Origin: Euwallacea fornicatus
Lineage: Eukaryota > Arthropoda > Insecta > Coleoptera > Curculionidae
Direction of reading: 5' to 3'
Length of the DNA: 64,000 nucleotides
Assembly (NCBI RefSeq): GCF_040115645.1
Contig: NW_027096112.1
Location: 19,542 to 83,541 of the forward strand
Below are positions 17,515 through 31,876 of this stretch, in pieces. Positions within the stretch are counted from its first letter, which is position 1. Every line of letters begins with the position of its first letter. The translations under genes and the position numbers were made by a program. Under the pieces are notes generated by a model. It was not told the DNA's origin, searched no databases, and saw only the letters and a list, made by a program, of their open reading frames with translations.

Positions 17515-20500
17515 CGTTGGCGAAATATCGCCAAATTGTACGATTTGGCCAAAAAGTGCCGCTTCTATTAGAGCCAAATTGACGATTTGCCGTTTAAGGC
17601 CTTATTATGCTTATTTTGCCAAAAGGAGACGATTTGAACAAAATTGGTTGTAGCGTTGGCGAAATATCGCCAAATTGTACGATTTGGCCAAAAAGTGCCG
17701 CTTCTATTAGAGCCAAATTGACGATTTGCCGTTTAAGGCCTTATTATGCTTATTTTGCCAAAAGGAGACGATTTGAACAAAATTGGTTGTAGCGTTGGCG
17801 AAATATCGCCAAATTGTACGATTTGGCCAAAAAGTGCCGCTTCTATTAGAGCCAAATTGACGATTTGCCGTTTAAGGCCTTATTATGCTTATTTTGCCAA
17901 AAGGAGACGATTTGAACAAAATTGGTTGTAGCGTTGGCGAAATATCGCCAAATTGTACGATTTGGCCAAAAAGTGCCGCTTCTATTAGAGCCAAATTGAC
18001 GATTTGCCGTTTAAGGCCTTATTATGCTTATTTTGCCAAAAGGAGACGATTTGAACAAAATTGGTTGTAGCGTTGGCGAAATATCGCCAAATTGTACGAT
18101 TTGGCCAAAAAGTGCCGCTTCTATTAGAGCCAAATTGACGATTTGCCGTTTAAGGCCTTATTATGCTTATTTTGCCAAAAGGAGACGATTTGAACAAAAT
18201 TGATTGTAGCGTTGGCGAGATAACGCCAAATCGTGGTTTTCGGGCAATTTCCGACGAAACTCGCCGATTTCACGGATTTGACTATTTTTAAGCTCAGTAT
18301 TGTTAGGAATGACGGAAATAGCACGAAATCGTACGATTTACTCGATTTGGTCAAAAAGTGCCGCTTCTATTAGAGCCAAATTGACGATTTGCCGTTTAAG
18401 GCCTTATTATGCTTATTTTGCCAAAAGGAGACGATTTGAACAAAATTGGTTGTAGCGTTGGCGAAATATCGCCAAATTGTACGATTTGGCCAAAAAGTGC
18501 CGCTTCTATTAGAGCCAAATTGACGATTTGCCGTTTAAGGCCTTATTATGCTTATTTTGCCAAAAGGAGACGATTTGAACAAAATTGGTTGTAGCGTTGG
18601 CGAAATATCGCCAAATTGTACGATTTGGCCAAAAAGTGCCGCTTCTATTAGAGCCAAATTGACGATTTGCCGTTTAAGGCCTTATTATGCTTATTTTGCC
18701 AAAAGGAGACGATTTGAACAAAATTGGTTGTAGCGTTGGCGAAATATCGCCAAATTGTACGATTTGGCCAAAAAGTGCCGCTTCTATTAGAGCCAAATTG
18801 ACGATTTGCCGTTTAAGGCCTTATTATGCTTATTTTGCCAAAAGGAGACGATTTGAACAAAATTGGTTGTAGCGTTGGCGAAATATCGCCAAATTGTACG
18901 ATTTGGCCAAAAAGTGCCGCTTCTATTAGAGCCAAATTGACGATTTGCCGTTTAAGGCCTTATTATGCTTATTTTGCCAAAAGGAGACGATTTGAACAAA
19001 ACTGATTGTAGCGTTGGCGAGATAACGCCAAATCATAAGATTTGGCCAAAATGTGCCGCTTCTATTAGAGCCAAATTGACGATTTGCCGTTTAAGGCCTT
19101 ATTATGCTTATTTTGCCAAAAGGAGACGATTTGAACAAAATTGGTTGTAGCGTTGGCGAAATATCGCCAAATTGTACGATTTTGCCAAAAAGTGCCGCTT
19201 CTATTAGAGCCAAATTGACGATTTGCCGTTTAAGGCCTTATTATGCTTATTTTGCCAAAAGGAGACGATTTGAACAAAACTGATTGTAGCGTTGGCGAGA
19301 TAACGCCAAATCATAAGATTTGGCCAAAATGTGCCGCTTCTATTAGAGCCAAATTGACGATTTGCCGTTTAAGGCCTTATTATGCTTATTTTGCCAAAAG
19401 GAGACGATTTGAACAAAATTGATTGTAGCGTTGGCGAGATAACGCCAAATCATAAGATTTGGCCAAAAAGTGCCGCTTCTATTAGAGCCAAATTGACGAT
19501 TTGCCGTTTAAGGCCTTATTATGCTTATTTTGCCAAAAGGAGACGATTTGAACAAAATTGGTTGTAGCGTTGGCGAAATATCGCCAAATTGTACGATTTG
19601 GCCAAAAAGTGCCGCTTCTATTAGAGCCAAATTGACGATTTGCCGTTTAAGGCCTTATTATGCTTATTTTGCCAAAAGGAGACGATTTGAACAAAATTGG
19701 TTGTAGCGTTGGCGAAATATCGCCAAATTGTACGATTTGGCCAAAAAGTGCCGCTTCTATTAGAGCCAAATTGACGATTTGCCGTTTAAGGCCTTATTAT
19801 GCTTATTTTGCCAAAAGGAGACGATTTGAACAAAATTGGTTGTAGCGTTGGCGAAATATCGCCAAATTGTACGATTTGGCCAAAAAGTGCCACTTCTATT
19901 AGAGCCAAATTGACGATTTGCCGTTTAAGGCCTTATTATGCTTATTTTGCCAAAAGGAGACGATTTGAACAAAATTGATTGTAGCGTTGGCGAGATAACG
20001 CCAAATTATAAGATTTGGCCAAAAAGTGCCGCTTCTATTAGAGCCAAATTGACGATTTGCCGTTTAAGGCCTTATTATGCTTATTTTGCCAAAAGGAGAC
20101 GATTTGAACAAAATTGGTTGTAGCGTTGGCGAAATAACTCCAAATCGTGGTTTTCGGGCAATTTCCGACGAAACTCGCCGATTTCACGGATTTGACTATT
20201 TTTAAGCTCAGTATTGTTAGGAATGACGGAAATAGCACGAAATCGTACGATTTACTCGATTTGGTCAAAAAGTGCCGCTTCTATTAGAGCCAAATTGACG
20301 ATTTGCCGTTTAAGGCCTTATTATGCTTATTTTGCCAAAAGGAGACGATTTGAACAAAATTGGTTGTAGCGTTGGCGAAATATCGCCAAATTGTAAGATT
20401 TGGCCAAAAAGTGCCGCTTCTATTAGAGCCAAATTGACGATTTGCCGTTTAAGGCCTTATTATGCTTATTTTGCCAAAAGGAGACGATTTGAACAAAATT

Positions 20501-21509
20501 GGTGGTAGCGTTGGCGAAATAACTCCAAATCGTGGTTTTCGGGCAATTTCCGACGAAACTCGCCGATTTCACGGATTTGACTATTTTTAAGCTCAGTATT
20601 GTTAGGAATGACGGAAATAGCACGAAATCGTACGATTTACTCGATTTGGTCAAAAAGTGCCGCTTCTATTAGAGCCAAATTGACGATTTGCCGTTTAAGG
20701 CCTTATTATGCTTATTTTGCCAAAAGGAGACGATTTGAACAAAATTGGTTGTAGCGTTGGCGAAATATCGCCAAATTGTACGATTTGGCCAAAAAGTGCC
20801 GCTTCTATTAGAGCCAAATTGACGATTTGCCGTTTAAGGCCTTATTATGCTTATTTTGCCAAAAGGAGACGATTTGAACAAAATTGATTGTAGCGTTGGC
20901 GAGATAACGCCAAATCATAAGATTTGGCCAAAAAGTGCCGCTTCTATTAGAGCCAAATTGACGATTTGCCGTTTAAGGCCTTATTATGCTTATTTTGCCA
21001 AAAGGAGACGATTTGAACAAAATTGGTTGTAGCGTTGGCGAAATAACTCCAAATCGTGGTTTTCGGGCAATTTCCGACGAAACTCGCCGATTTCACGGAT
21101 TTGACTATTTTTAAGCTCAGTATTGTTAGGAATGACGGAAATAGCACGAAATCGTACGATTTACTCGATTTGGTCAAAAAGTGCCGCTTCTATAAGAGCC
21201 AAATTGACGATTTGCCGTTTAAGGCCTTATTATGCTTATTTTGCCAAAAGGAGACGATTTGAACAAAATTGGTTGTAGCGTTGGCGAAATATCGCCAAAT
21301 TGTACGATTTTGCCAAAAAGTGCCGCTTCTATTAGAGCCAAATTGACGATTTGCCGTTTAAGGCCTTATTATGCTTATTTTGCCAAAAGGAGAAGATTTG
21401 AACAAAATTGATTGTAGCGTTGGCGAGATAACGCCAAATCGTAAGATTTGGCCAAAAAGTGCCGCTTCTATTAGAGCCAAATTGACGATTTGCCGTTTAA
21501 GGCCTTATT

Positions 21510-24500
21510 ATGCTTATTTTGCCAAAAGGAGACGATTTGAACAAAATTGGTTGTAGCGTTGGCGAAATATCGCCAAATTGTACGATTTGGCCAAAAAGTG
21601 CCGCTTCTATTAGAGCCAAATTGACGATTTGCCGTTTAAGGCCTTATTATGCTTATTTTGCCAAAAGGAGACGATTTGAACAAAATTGGTTGTAGCGTTG
21701 GCGAAATATCGCCAAATTGTACGATTTGGCCAAAAAGTGCCGCTTCTATTAGAGCCAAATTGACCATTTGCCGTTTAAGGCCTTATTATGCTTATTTTGC
21801 CAAAAGGAGACGATTTGAACAAAATTGGTTGTAGCGTTTGCGAGATATCGCCAAATCATAAGATTTGCCCAAAAAGTGCCGCTTCTATTAGAGCCAAATT
21901 GACGATTTGCCGTTTAAGGCCTTATTATGCTTATTTTGCCAAAAGGAGACGATTTGAACAAAATTGGTTGTAGCGTGTGCGAGATATCGCCAATTTGTAC
22001 GATTTGGCCAAAAAGTGCCGCTTCTATTAGAGCCAAATTGACGATTTGCCGTTTAAGGCCTTATTATGCTTATTTTGCCAAAAGGAGACGATTTGAACAA
22101 AATTGGTTGTAGCGTTTGCGAGATATCGCCAAATTGTACGATTTGGCCAAAAAGTGCCGCTTCTATTAGAGCCAAATTGACGATTTGCCGTTTAAGGCCT
22201 TATTATGCTTATTTTGCCAAAAGGAGACGATTTGAACAAAATTGGTTGTAGCGTTGGCGAAATAACTCCAAATCGTGGTTTTCGGGCAATTTCCGACGAA
22301 ACTCGCCGATTTCACGGATTTGACTATTTTTAAGCTCAGTATTGTTAGGAATGACGGAAATAGCACGAAATCGTACGATTTACTCGATTTGGTCAAAAAG
22401 TGCCGCTTCTATTAGAGCCAAATTGACGATTTGCCGTTTAAGGCCTTATTATGCTTATTTTGCCAAAAGGAGACGATTTGAACAAAATTGATTGTAGCGT
22501 TGGCGAGATAACGCCAAATCATAAGATTTGGCCAAAAAGTGCCGCTTCTATTAGAGCCAAATTGACGATTTGCCGTTTAAGGCCTTATTATGCTTATTTT
22601 GCCAAAAGGAGACGATTTGAACAAAATTGGTTGTAGCGTTGGCGAAATATCGCCAAATTGTACGATTTGGCCAAAAAGTGCCGCTTCTATTAGAGCCAAA
22701 TTGACGATTTGCCGTTTAAGGCCTTATTATGCTTATTTTGCCAAAAGGAGACGATTTGAACAAAATTGGTTGTAGCGTTGGCGAAATATCGCCAAATTGT
22801 ACGATTTGGCCAAAAAGTGCCGCTTCTATTAGAGCCAAATTGACGATTTGCCGTTTAAGGCCTTATTATGCTTATTTTGCCAAAAGGAGACGATTTGAAC
22901 AAAATTGGTTGTAGCGTTGGCGAAATATCGCCAAATTGTACGATTTGGCCAAAAAGTGCCACTTCTATTAGAGCCAAATTGACGATTTGCCGTTTAAGGC
23001 CTTATTATGCTTATTTTGCCAAAAGGAGACGATTTGAACAAAATTGATTGTAGCGTTGGCGAGATAACGCCAAATTATAAGATTTGGCCAAAAAGTGCCG
23101 CTTCTATTAGAGCCAAATTGACGATTTGCCGTTTAAGGCCTTATTATGCTTATTTTGCCAAAAGGAGACGATTTGAACAAAATTGGTTGTAGCGTTGGCG
23201 AAATAACTCCAAATCGTGGTTTTCGGGCAATTTCCGACGAAACTCGCCGATTTCACGGATTTGACTATTTTTAAGCTCAGTATTGTTAGGAATGACGGAA
23301 ATAGCACGAAATCGTACGGTTTACTCGATTTGGTCAAAAAGTGCCGCTTCTATTAGAGCCAAATTGACGATTTGCCGTTTAAGGCCTTATTATGCTTATT
23401 TTGCCAAAAGGAGACGATTTGAACAAAATTGGTTGTAGCGTTGGCGAAATATCGCCAAATTGTAAGATTTGGCCAAAAAGTGCCGCTTCTATTAGAGCCA
23501 AATTGACGATTTGCCGTTTAAGGCCTTATTATGCTTATTTTGCCAAAAGGAGACGATTTGAACAAAATTGGTGGTAGCGTTGGCGAAATAACTCCAAATC
23601 GTGGTTTTCGGGCAATTTCCGACGAAACTCGCCGATTTCACGGATTTGACTATTTTTAAGCTCAGTATTGTTAGGAATGACGGAAATAGCACGAAATCGT
23701 ACGATTTACTCGATTTGGTCAAAAAGTGCCGCTTCTATTAGAGCCAAATTGACGATTTGCCGTTTAAGGCCTTATTATGCTTATTTTGCCAAAAGGAGAC
23801 GATTTGAACAAAATTGGTTGTAGCGTTGGCGAAATATCGCCAAATTGTACGATTTGGCCAAAAAGTGCCGCTTCTATTAGAGCCAAATTGACGATTTGCC
23901 GTTTAAGGCCTTATTATGCTTATTTTGCCAAAAGGAGACGATTTGAACAAAATTGATTGTAGCGTTGGCGAGATAACGCCAAATCATAAGATTTGGCCAA
24001 AAAGTGCCGCTTCTATTAGAGCCAAATTGACGATTTGCCGTTTAAGGCCTTATTATGCTTATTTTGCCAAAAGGAGACGATTTGAACAAAATTGGTTGTA
24101 GCGTTGGCGAAATAACTCCAAATCGTGGTTTTCGGGCAATTTCCGACGAAACTCGCCGATTTCACGGATTTGACTATTTTTAAGCTCAGTATTGTTAGGA
24201 ATGACGGAAATAGCACGAAATCGTACGATTTACTCGATTTGGTCAAAAAGTGCCGCTTCTATTAGAGCCAAATTGACGATTTGCCGTTTAAGGCCTTATT
24301 ATGCTTATTTTGCCAAAAGGAGACGATTTGAACAAAATTGGTTGTAGCGTTGGCGAAATATCGCCAAATTGTACGATTTGGCCAAAAAGTGCCGCTTCTA
24401 TTAGAGCCAAATTGACGATTTGCCGTTTAAGGCCTTATTATGCTTATTTTGCCAAAAGGAGACGATTTGAACAAAATTGGTTGTAGCGTTGGCGAAATAT

Positions 24501-27500
24501 CGCCAAATTGTACGATTTGGCCAAAACGTGCCGCTTCTATTAGAGCCAAATTGACAATTTGCCGTTTAAGGCCTTATTATGGTTATTTTGCCAAAAGGAG
24601 ACGATTTGAACAAAATTGATTGTAGCGTTGGCGAGATGACGCCAAATCATAAGATTTGGCCAAAATGTGCCGCTTCTATTAGAGCCAAATTGACGATTTG
24701 CCGTTTAAGGCCTTATTATGCTTATTTTGCCAAAAGGAGACGATTTGAACAAAATTGGTTGTAGCGTTGGCGAAATATCGCCAAATTGTACGATTTTGCC
24801 AAAAAGTGCCGCTTCTATTAGAGCCAAATTGACGATTTGCCGTTTAAGGCCTTATTATGCTTATTTTGCCAAAAGGAGAAGATTTGAACAAAATTGATTG
24901 TAGCGTTGGCGAGATAACGCCAAATCGTAAGATTTGGCCAAAAAGTGCCGCTTCTATTAGAGCCAAATTGACGATTTGCCGTTTAAGGCCTTATTATGCT
25001 TATTTTGCCAAAAGGAGACGATTTGAACAAAATTGGTTGTAGCGTTGGCGAGATAACGCCAAATCATAAGACTGGCCAAAAAGTGCCGCTTCTATTAGAG
25101 CCAAATTGACGATTTGCCGTTTAAGGCCTTATTATGCTTATTTTGCCAAAAGGAGACGATTTGAACAAAATTGGTTGTAGCGTTGGCGAAATATCGCCAA
25201 ATTGTACGATTTGGCCAAAAAGTGCCGCTTCTATTAGAGCCAAATTGACCATTTGCCGTTTAAGGCCTTATTATGCTTATTTTGCCAAAAGGAGACGATT
25301 TGAACAAAATTGGTTGTAGCGTTTGCGAGATATCGCCAAATCATAAGATTTGCCCAAAAAGTGCCGCTTCTATTAGAGCCAAATTGACGATTTGCCGTTT
25401 AAGGCCTTATTATGCTTATTTTGCCAAAAGGAGACGATTTGAACAAAATTGGTTGTAGCGTTTGCGAGATATCGCCAAATTGTACGATTTGGCCAAAAAG
25501 TGCCGCTTCTATTAGAGCCAAATTGACGATTTGCCGTTTAAGGCCTTATTATGCTTATTTTGCCAAAAGGAGACGATTTGAACAAAATTGGTTGTAGCGT
25601 TGGCGAAATATCGCCAAATTGTACGATTTGGCCAAAAAGTGCCGCTTCTATTAGAGCCAAATTGACCATTTGCCGTTTAAGGCCTTATTATGCTTATTTT
25701 GCCAAAAGGAGACGATTTGAACAAAATTGGTTGTAGCGTTTGCGAGATATCGCCAAATCATAAGATTTGGCCAAAAAGTGCCGCTTCTATTAGAGCCAAA
25801 TTGACAATTTGCCGTTTAAGGCCTTATTATGGTTATTTTGCCAAAAGGAGACGATTTGAACAAAATTGATTGTAGCGTTGGCGAGATGACGCCAAATCAT
25901 AAGATTTGGCCAAAATGTGCCGCTTCTATTAGAGCCAAATTGACGATTTGCCGTTTAAGGCCTTATTATGCTTATTTTGCCAAAAGGAGACGATTTGAAC
26001 AAAATTGGTTGTAGCGTTGGCGAAATATCGCCAAATTGTACGATTTTGCCAAAAAGTGCCGCTTCTATTAGAGCCAAATTGACGATTTGCCGTTTAAGGC
26101 CTTATTATGCTTATTTTGCCAAAAGGATAAGATTTGAACAAAATTGATTGTAGCGTTGGCGAGATAACGCCAAATCGTAAGATTTGGCCAAAAAGTGCCG
26201 CTTCTATTAGAGCCAAATTGACGATTTGCCGTTTAAGGCCTTATTATGCTTATTTTGCCAAAAGGAGACGATTTGAACAAAATTGGTTGTAGCGTTGGCG
26301 AGATAACGCCAAATCATAAGACTGGCCAAAAAGTGCCGCTTCTATTAGAGCCAAATTGACGATTTGCCGTTTAAGGCCTTATTATGCTTATTTTGCCAAA
26401 AGGAGACGATTTGAACAAAATTGGTTGTAGCGTTGGCGAAATATCGCCAAATTGTACGATTTGGCCAAAAAGTGCCGCTTCTATTAGAGCCAAATTGACC
26501 ATTTGCCGTTTAAGGCCTTATTATGCTTATTTTGCCAAAAGGAGACGATTTGAACAAAATTGGTTGTAGCGTTTGCGAGATATCGCCAAATCATAAGATT
26601 TGCCCAAAAAGTGCCGCTTCTATTAGAGCCAAATTGACGATTTGCCGTTTAAGGCCTTATTATGCTTATTTTGCCAAAAGGAGACGATTTGAACAAAATT
26701 GGTTGTAGCGTGTGCGAGATATCGCCAATTTGTACGATTTGGCCAAAAAGTGCCGCTTCTATTAGAGCCAAATTGACGATTTGCCGTTTAAGGCCTTATT
26801 ATGCTTATTTTGCCAAAAGGAGACGATTTGAACAAAATTGGTTGTAGCGTTTGCGAGATATCGCCAAATTGTACGATTTGGCCAAAAAGTGCCGCTTCTA
26901 TTAGAGCCAAATTGACGAATTGCCGTTTAAGGCCTTATTATGCTTATTTTGCCAAAAGGAGACGATTTGAACAAAATTGGTTGTAGCGTTGGCGAGATAA
27001 CGCCAAATCATAAGATTTGGCCAAAAAGTGCCGCTTCTATTAGAGCCAAATTGACGATTTGCCGTTTAAGGCCTTATTATGCTTATTTTGCCAAAAGGAG
27101 ACGATTTGAACAAAATTGGTTGTAGCGTTGGCGAGATAACGCTAAATCATAAGACTGGCCAAAAAGTGCCGCTTCTATTAGAGCCAAATTGACGATTTGC
27201 CGTTTAAGGCCTTATTATGCTTATTTTGCCAAAAGGAGACGATTTGAACAAAATTGGTTGTAGCGTTGGCGAAATATCGCCAAATTGTACGATTTGGCCA
27301 AAAAGTGCCGCTTCTATTAGAGCCAAATTGACCATTTGCCGTTTAAGGCCTTATTATGCTTATTTTGCCAAAAGGAGACGATTTGAACAAAATTGGTTGT
27401 AGCGTTGGCGAAATATCGCCAAATTGTACGATTTGGCCAAAAAGTGCCGCTTCTATTAGAGCCAAATTGACGATTTGCCGTTTAAGGCCTTATTATGCTT

Positions 27501-30500
27501 ATTTTGCCAAAAGGAGACGATTTGAACAAAATTGGTTGTAGCGTTGGCGAGATGACGCCAAATCATAAGATTTGGCCAAAAAGTGCCGCTTCTATTAGAG
27601 CCAAATTGACGATTTGCCGTTTAGGGCCTTATTATGCTTATTTTGCCAAAAGGAGACGATTTGAACAAAATTGGTTGTAGCGTTGGCGAAATATCGCCAA
27701 ATTGTACGATTTGGTCAAAAAGTGCCGCTTCTATTAGAGCCAAATTGACGATTTGCCGTTTAAGGCCTTATTATGCTTATTTTGCCAAAAGGAGACGATT
27801 TGAACAAAATTGGTTGTAGCGTTGGCGAAATATCGCCAAATTGTAAGATTTGGCCAAAAAGTGCCGCTTCTATTAGAGCCAAATTGACGATTTGCCGTTT
27901 AAGGCCTTATTATGCTTATTTTGCCAAAAGGAGACGATTTGAACAAAATTGGTGGTAGCGTTGGCGAAATAACTCCAAATCGTGGTTTTCGGGCAATTTC
28001 CGACGAAACTCGCCGATTTCACGGATTTGACTATTTTTAAGCTCAGTATTGTTAGGAATGACGGAAATAGCACGAAATCGTACGATTTACTCGATTTGGT
28101 CAAAAAGTGCCGCTTCTATTAGAGCCAAATTGACGATTTGCCGTTTAAGGCCTTATTATGCTTATTTTGCCAAAAGGAGACGATTTGAACAAAATTGGTT
28201 GTAGCGTTGGCGAAATATCGCCAAATTGTACGATTTGGCCAAAAAGTGCCGCTTCTATTAGAGCCAAATTGACGATTTGCCGTTTAAGGCCTTATTATGC
28301 TTATTTTGCCAAAAGGAGACGATTTGAACAAAATTGATTGTAGCGTTGGCGAGATAACGCCAAATCATAAGATTTGGCCAAAAAGTGCCGCTTCTATTAG
28401 AGCCAAATTGACGATTTGCCGTTTAAGGCCTTATTATGCTTATTTTGCCAAAAGGAGACGATTTGAACAAAATTGGTTGTAGCGTTGGCGAAATAACTCC
28501 AAATCGTGGTTTTCGGGCAATTTCCGACGAAACTCGCCGATTTCACGGATTTGACTATTTTTAAGCTCAGTATTGTTAGGAATGACGGAAATAGCACGAA
28601 ATCGTACGATTTACTCGATTTGGTCAAAAAGTGCCGCTTCTATAAGAGCCAAATTGACGATTTGCCGTTTAAGGCCTTATTATGCTTATTTTGCCAAAAG
28701 GAGACGATTTGAACAAAATTGGTTGTAGCGTTGGCGAAATATCGCCAAATTGTACGATTTGGCCAAAAAGTGCCGCTTCTATTAGAGCCAAATTGACGAT
28801 TTGCCGTTTAAGGCCTTATTATGCTTATTTTGCCAAAAGGAGACGATTTGAACAAAATTGGTTGTAGCGTTGGCGAAATATCGCCAAATTGTACGATTTG
28901 GCCAAAACGTGCCGCTTCTATTAGAGCCAAATTGACAATTTGCCGTTTAAGGCCTTATTATGGTTATTTTGCCAAAAGGAGACGATTTGAACAAAATTGA
29001 TTGTAGCGTTGGCGAGATGACGCCAAATCATAAGATTTGGCCAAAATGTGCCGCTTCTATTAGAGCCAAATTGACGATTTGCCGTTTAAGGCCTTATTAT
29101 GCTTATTTTGCCAAAAGGAGACGATTTGAACAAAATTGGTTGTAGCGTTGGCGAAATATCGCCAAATTGTACGATTTGGCCAAAAAGTGCCGCTTCTATT
29201 AGAGCCAAATTGACGATTTGCCGTTTAAGGCCTTATTATGCTTATTTTGCCAAAAGGAGACGATTTGAACAAAATTGGTTGTAGCGTTGGCGAAATATCG
29301 CCAAATTGTACGATTTGGCCAAAACGTGCCGCTTCTATTAGAGCCAAATTGACAATTTGCCGTTTAAGGCCTTATTATGGTTATTTTGCCAAAAGGAGAC
29401 GATTTGAACAAAATTGATTGTAGCGTTGGCGAGATAACGCCAAATCGTAAGATTTGGCCAAAAAGTGCCGCTTCTATTAGAGCCAAATTGACGATTTGCC
29501 GTTTAAGGCCTTATTATGCTTATTTTGCCAAAAGGAGACGATTTGAACAAAATTGGTTGTAGCGTTGGCGAAATATCGCCAAATTGTACGATTTGGCCAA
29601 AAAGTGCCGCTTCTATTAGAGCCAAATTGACGATTTGCCGTTTAAGGCCTTATTATGCTTATTTTGCCAAAAGGAGACGATTTGAACAAAATTGGTTGTA
29701 GCGTTGGCGAAATATCGCCAAATTGTACGATTTGGCCAAAAAGTGCCGCTTCTATTAGAGCCAAATTGACCATTTGCCGTTTAAGGCCTTATTATGCTTA
29801 TTTTGCCAAAAGGAGACGATTTGAACAAAATTGGTTGTAGCGTTTGCGAGATATCGCCAAATCATAAGATTTGCCCAAAAAGTGCCGCTTCTATTAGAGC
29901 CAAATTGACGATTTGCCGTTTAAGGCCTTATTATGCTTATTTTGCCAAAAGGAGACGATTTGAACAAAATTGGTTGTAGCGTGTGCGAGATATCGCCAAT
30001 TTGTACGATTTGGCCAAAAAGTGCCGCTTCTATTAGAGCCAAATTGACGATTTGCCGTTTAAGGCCTTATTATGCTTATTTTGCCAAAAGGAGACGATTT
30101 GAACAAAATTGGTTGTAGCGTTTGCGAGATATCGCCAAATTGTACGATTTGGCCAAAAAGTGCCGCTTCTATTAGAGCCAAATTGACGATTTGCCGTTTA
30201 AGGCCTTATTATGCTTATTTTGCCAAAAGGAGACGATTTGAACAAAATTGGTTGTAGCGTTGGCGAAATAACTCCAAATCGTGGTTTTCGGGCAATTTCC
30301 GACGAAACTCGCCGATTTCACGGATTTGACTATTTTTAAGCTCAGTATTGTTAGGAATGACGGAAATAGCACGAAATCGTACGATTTACTCGATTTGGTC
30401 AAAAAGTGCCGCTTCTATTAGAGCCAAATTGACGATTTGCCGTTTAAGGCCTTATTATGCTTATTTTGCCAAAAGGAGACGATTTGAACAAAATTGATTG

Positions 30501-31876
30501 TAGCGTTGGCGAGATAACGCCAAATCATAAGATTTGGCCAAAAAGTGCCGCTTCTATTAGAGCCAAATTGACGATTTGCCGTTTAAGACCTTATTATGCT
30601 TATTTTGCCAAAAGGAGACGATTTGAACAAAATTGGTTGTAGCGTTGGCGAAATATCGCCAAATTGTACGATTTGGCCAAAAAGTGCCGCTTCTATTAGA
30701 GCCAAATTGACGATTTGCCGTTTAAGGCCTTATTATGCTTATTTTGCCAAAAGGAGACGATTTGAACAAAATTGGTTGTAGCGTTGGCGAAATATCGCCA
30801 AATTGTACGATTTGGCCAAAAAGTGCCGCTTCTATTAGAGCCAAATTGACGATTTGCCGTTTAAGGCCTTATTATGCTTATTTTGCCAAAAGGAGACGAT
30901 TTGAACAAAATTGGTTGTAGCGTTGGCGAAATATCGCCAAATTGTACGATTTGGCCAAAAAGTGCCACTTCTATTAGAGCCAAATTGACGATTTGCCGTT
31001 TAAGGCCTTATTATGCTTATTTTGCCAAAAGGAGACGATTTGAACAAAATTGATTGTAGCGTTGGCGAGATAACGCCAAATTATAAGATTTGGCCAAAAA
31101 GTGCCGCTTCTATTAGAGCCAAATTGACGATTTGCCGTTTAAGGCCTTATTATGCTTATTTTGCCAAAAGGAGACGATTTGAACAAAATTGGTTGTAGCG
31201 TTGGCGAAATAACTCCAAATCGTGGTTTTCGGGCAATTTCCGACGAAACTCGCCGATTTCACGGATTTGACTATTTTTAAGCTCAGTATTGTTAGGAATG
31301 ACGGAAATAGCACGAAATCGTACGGTTTACTCGATTTGGTCAAAAAGTGCCGCTTCTATTAGAGCCAAATTGACGATTTGCCGTTTAAGGCCTTATTATG
31401 CTTATTTTGCCAAAAGGAGACGATTTGAACAAAATTGGTTGTAGCGTTGGCGAAATATCGCCAAATTGTAAGATTTGGCCAAAAAGTGCCGCTTCTATTA
31501 GAGCCAAATTGACGATTTGCCGTTTAAGGCCTTATTATGCTTATTTTGCCAAAAGGAGACGATTTGAACAAAATTGGTGGTAGCGTTGGCGAAATAACTC
31601 CAAATCGTGGTTTTCGGGCAATTTCCGACGAAACTCGCCGATTTCACGGATTTGACTATTTTTAAGCTCAGTATTGTTAGGAATGACGGAAATAGCACGA
31701 AATCGTACGATTTACTCGATTTGGTCAAAAAGTGCCGCTTCTATTAGAGCCAAATTGACGATTTGCCGTTTAAGGCCTTATTATGCTTATTTTGCCAAAA
31801 GGAGACGATTTGAACAAAATTGGTTGTAGCGTTGGCGAAATATCGCCAAATTGTACGATTTGGCCAAAAAGTGCCG
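21510..31876. repeat. Higher-order block pair, offset 8006 bp
   Basis: The segment 21510-23870 recurs at 29516-31876. Shared rare marks include TTGACCATTTG, GATTTGCCCAAAAAG, GTGTGCGAGATATCGCCAATTTG, AATCGTACGGTTTAC (near 23316 and 31322) and GGTGGTAGCG (near 23570 and 31576). The offset equals 53 x 139 + 6 x 107 - 3, and three 138-bp units lie between. The neighbouring block 20323-21300 recurs at 27773-28750 with offset 7450 and shares CTTCTATAAGAGCC. Confidence 0.85.
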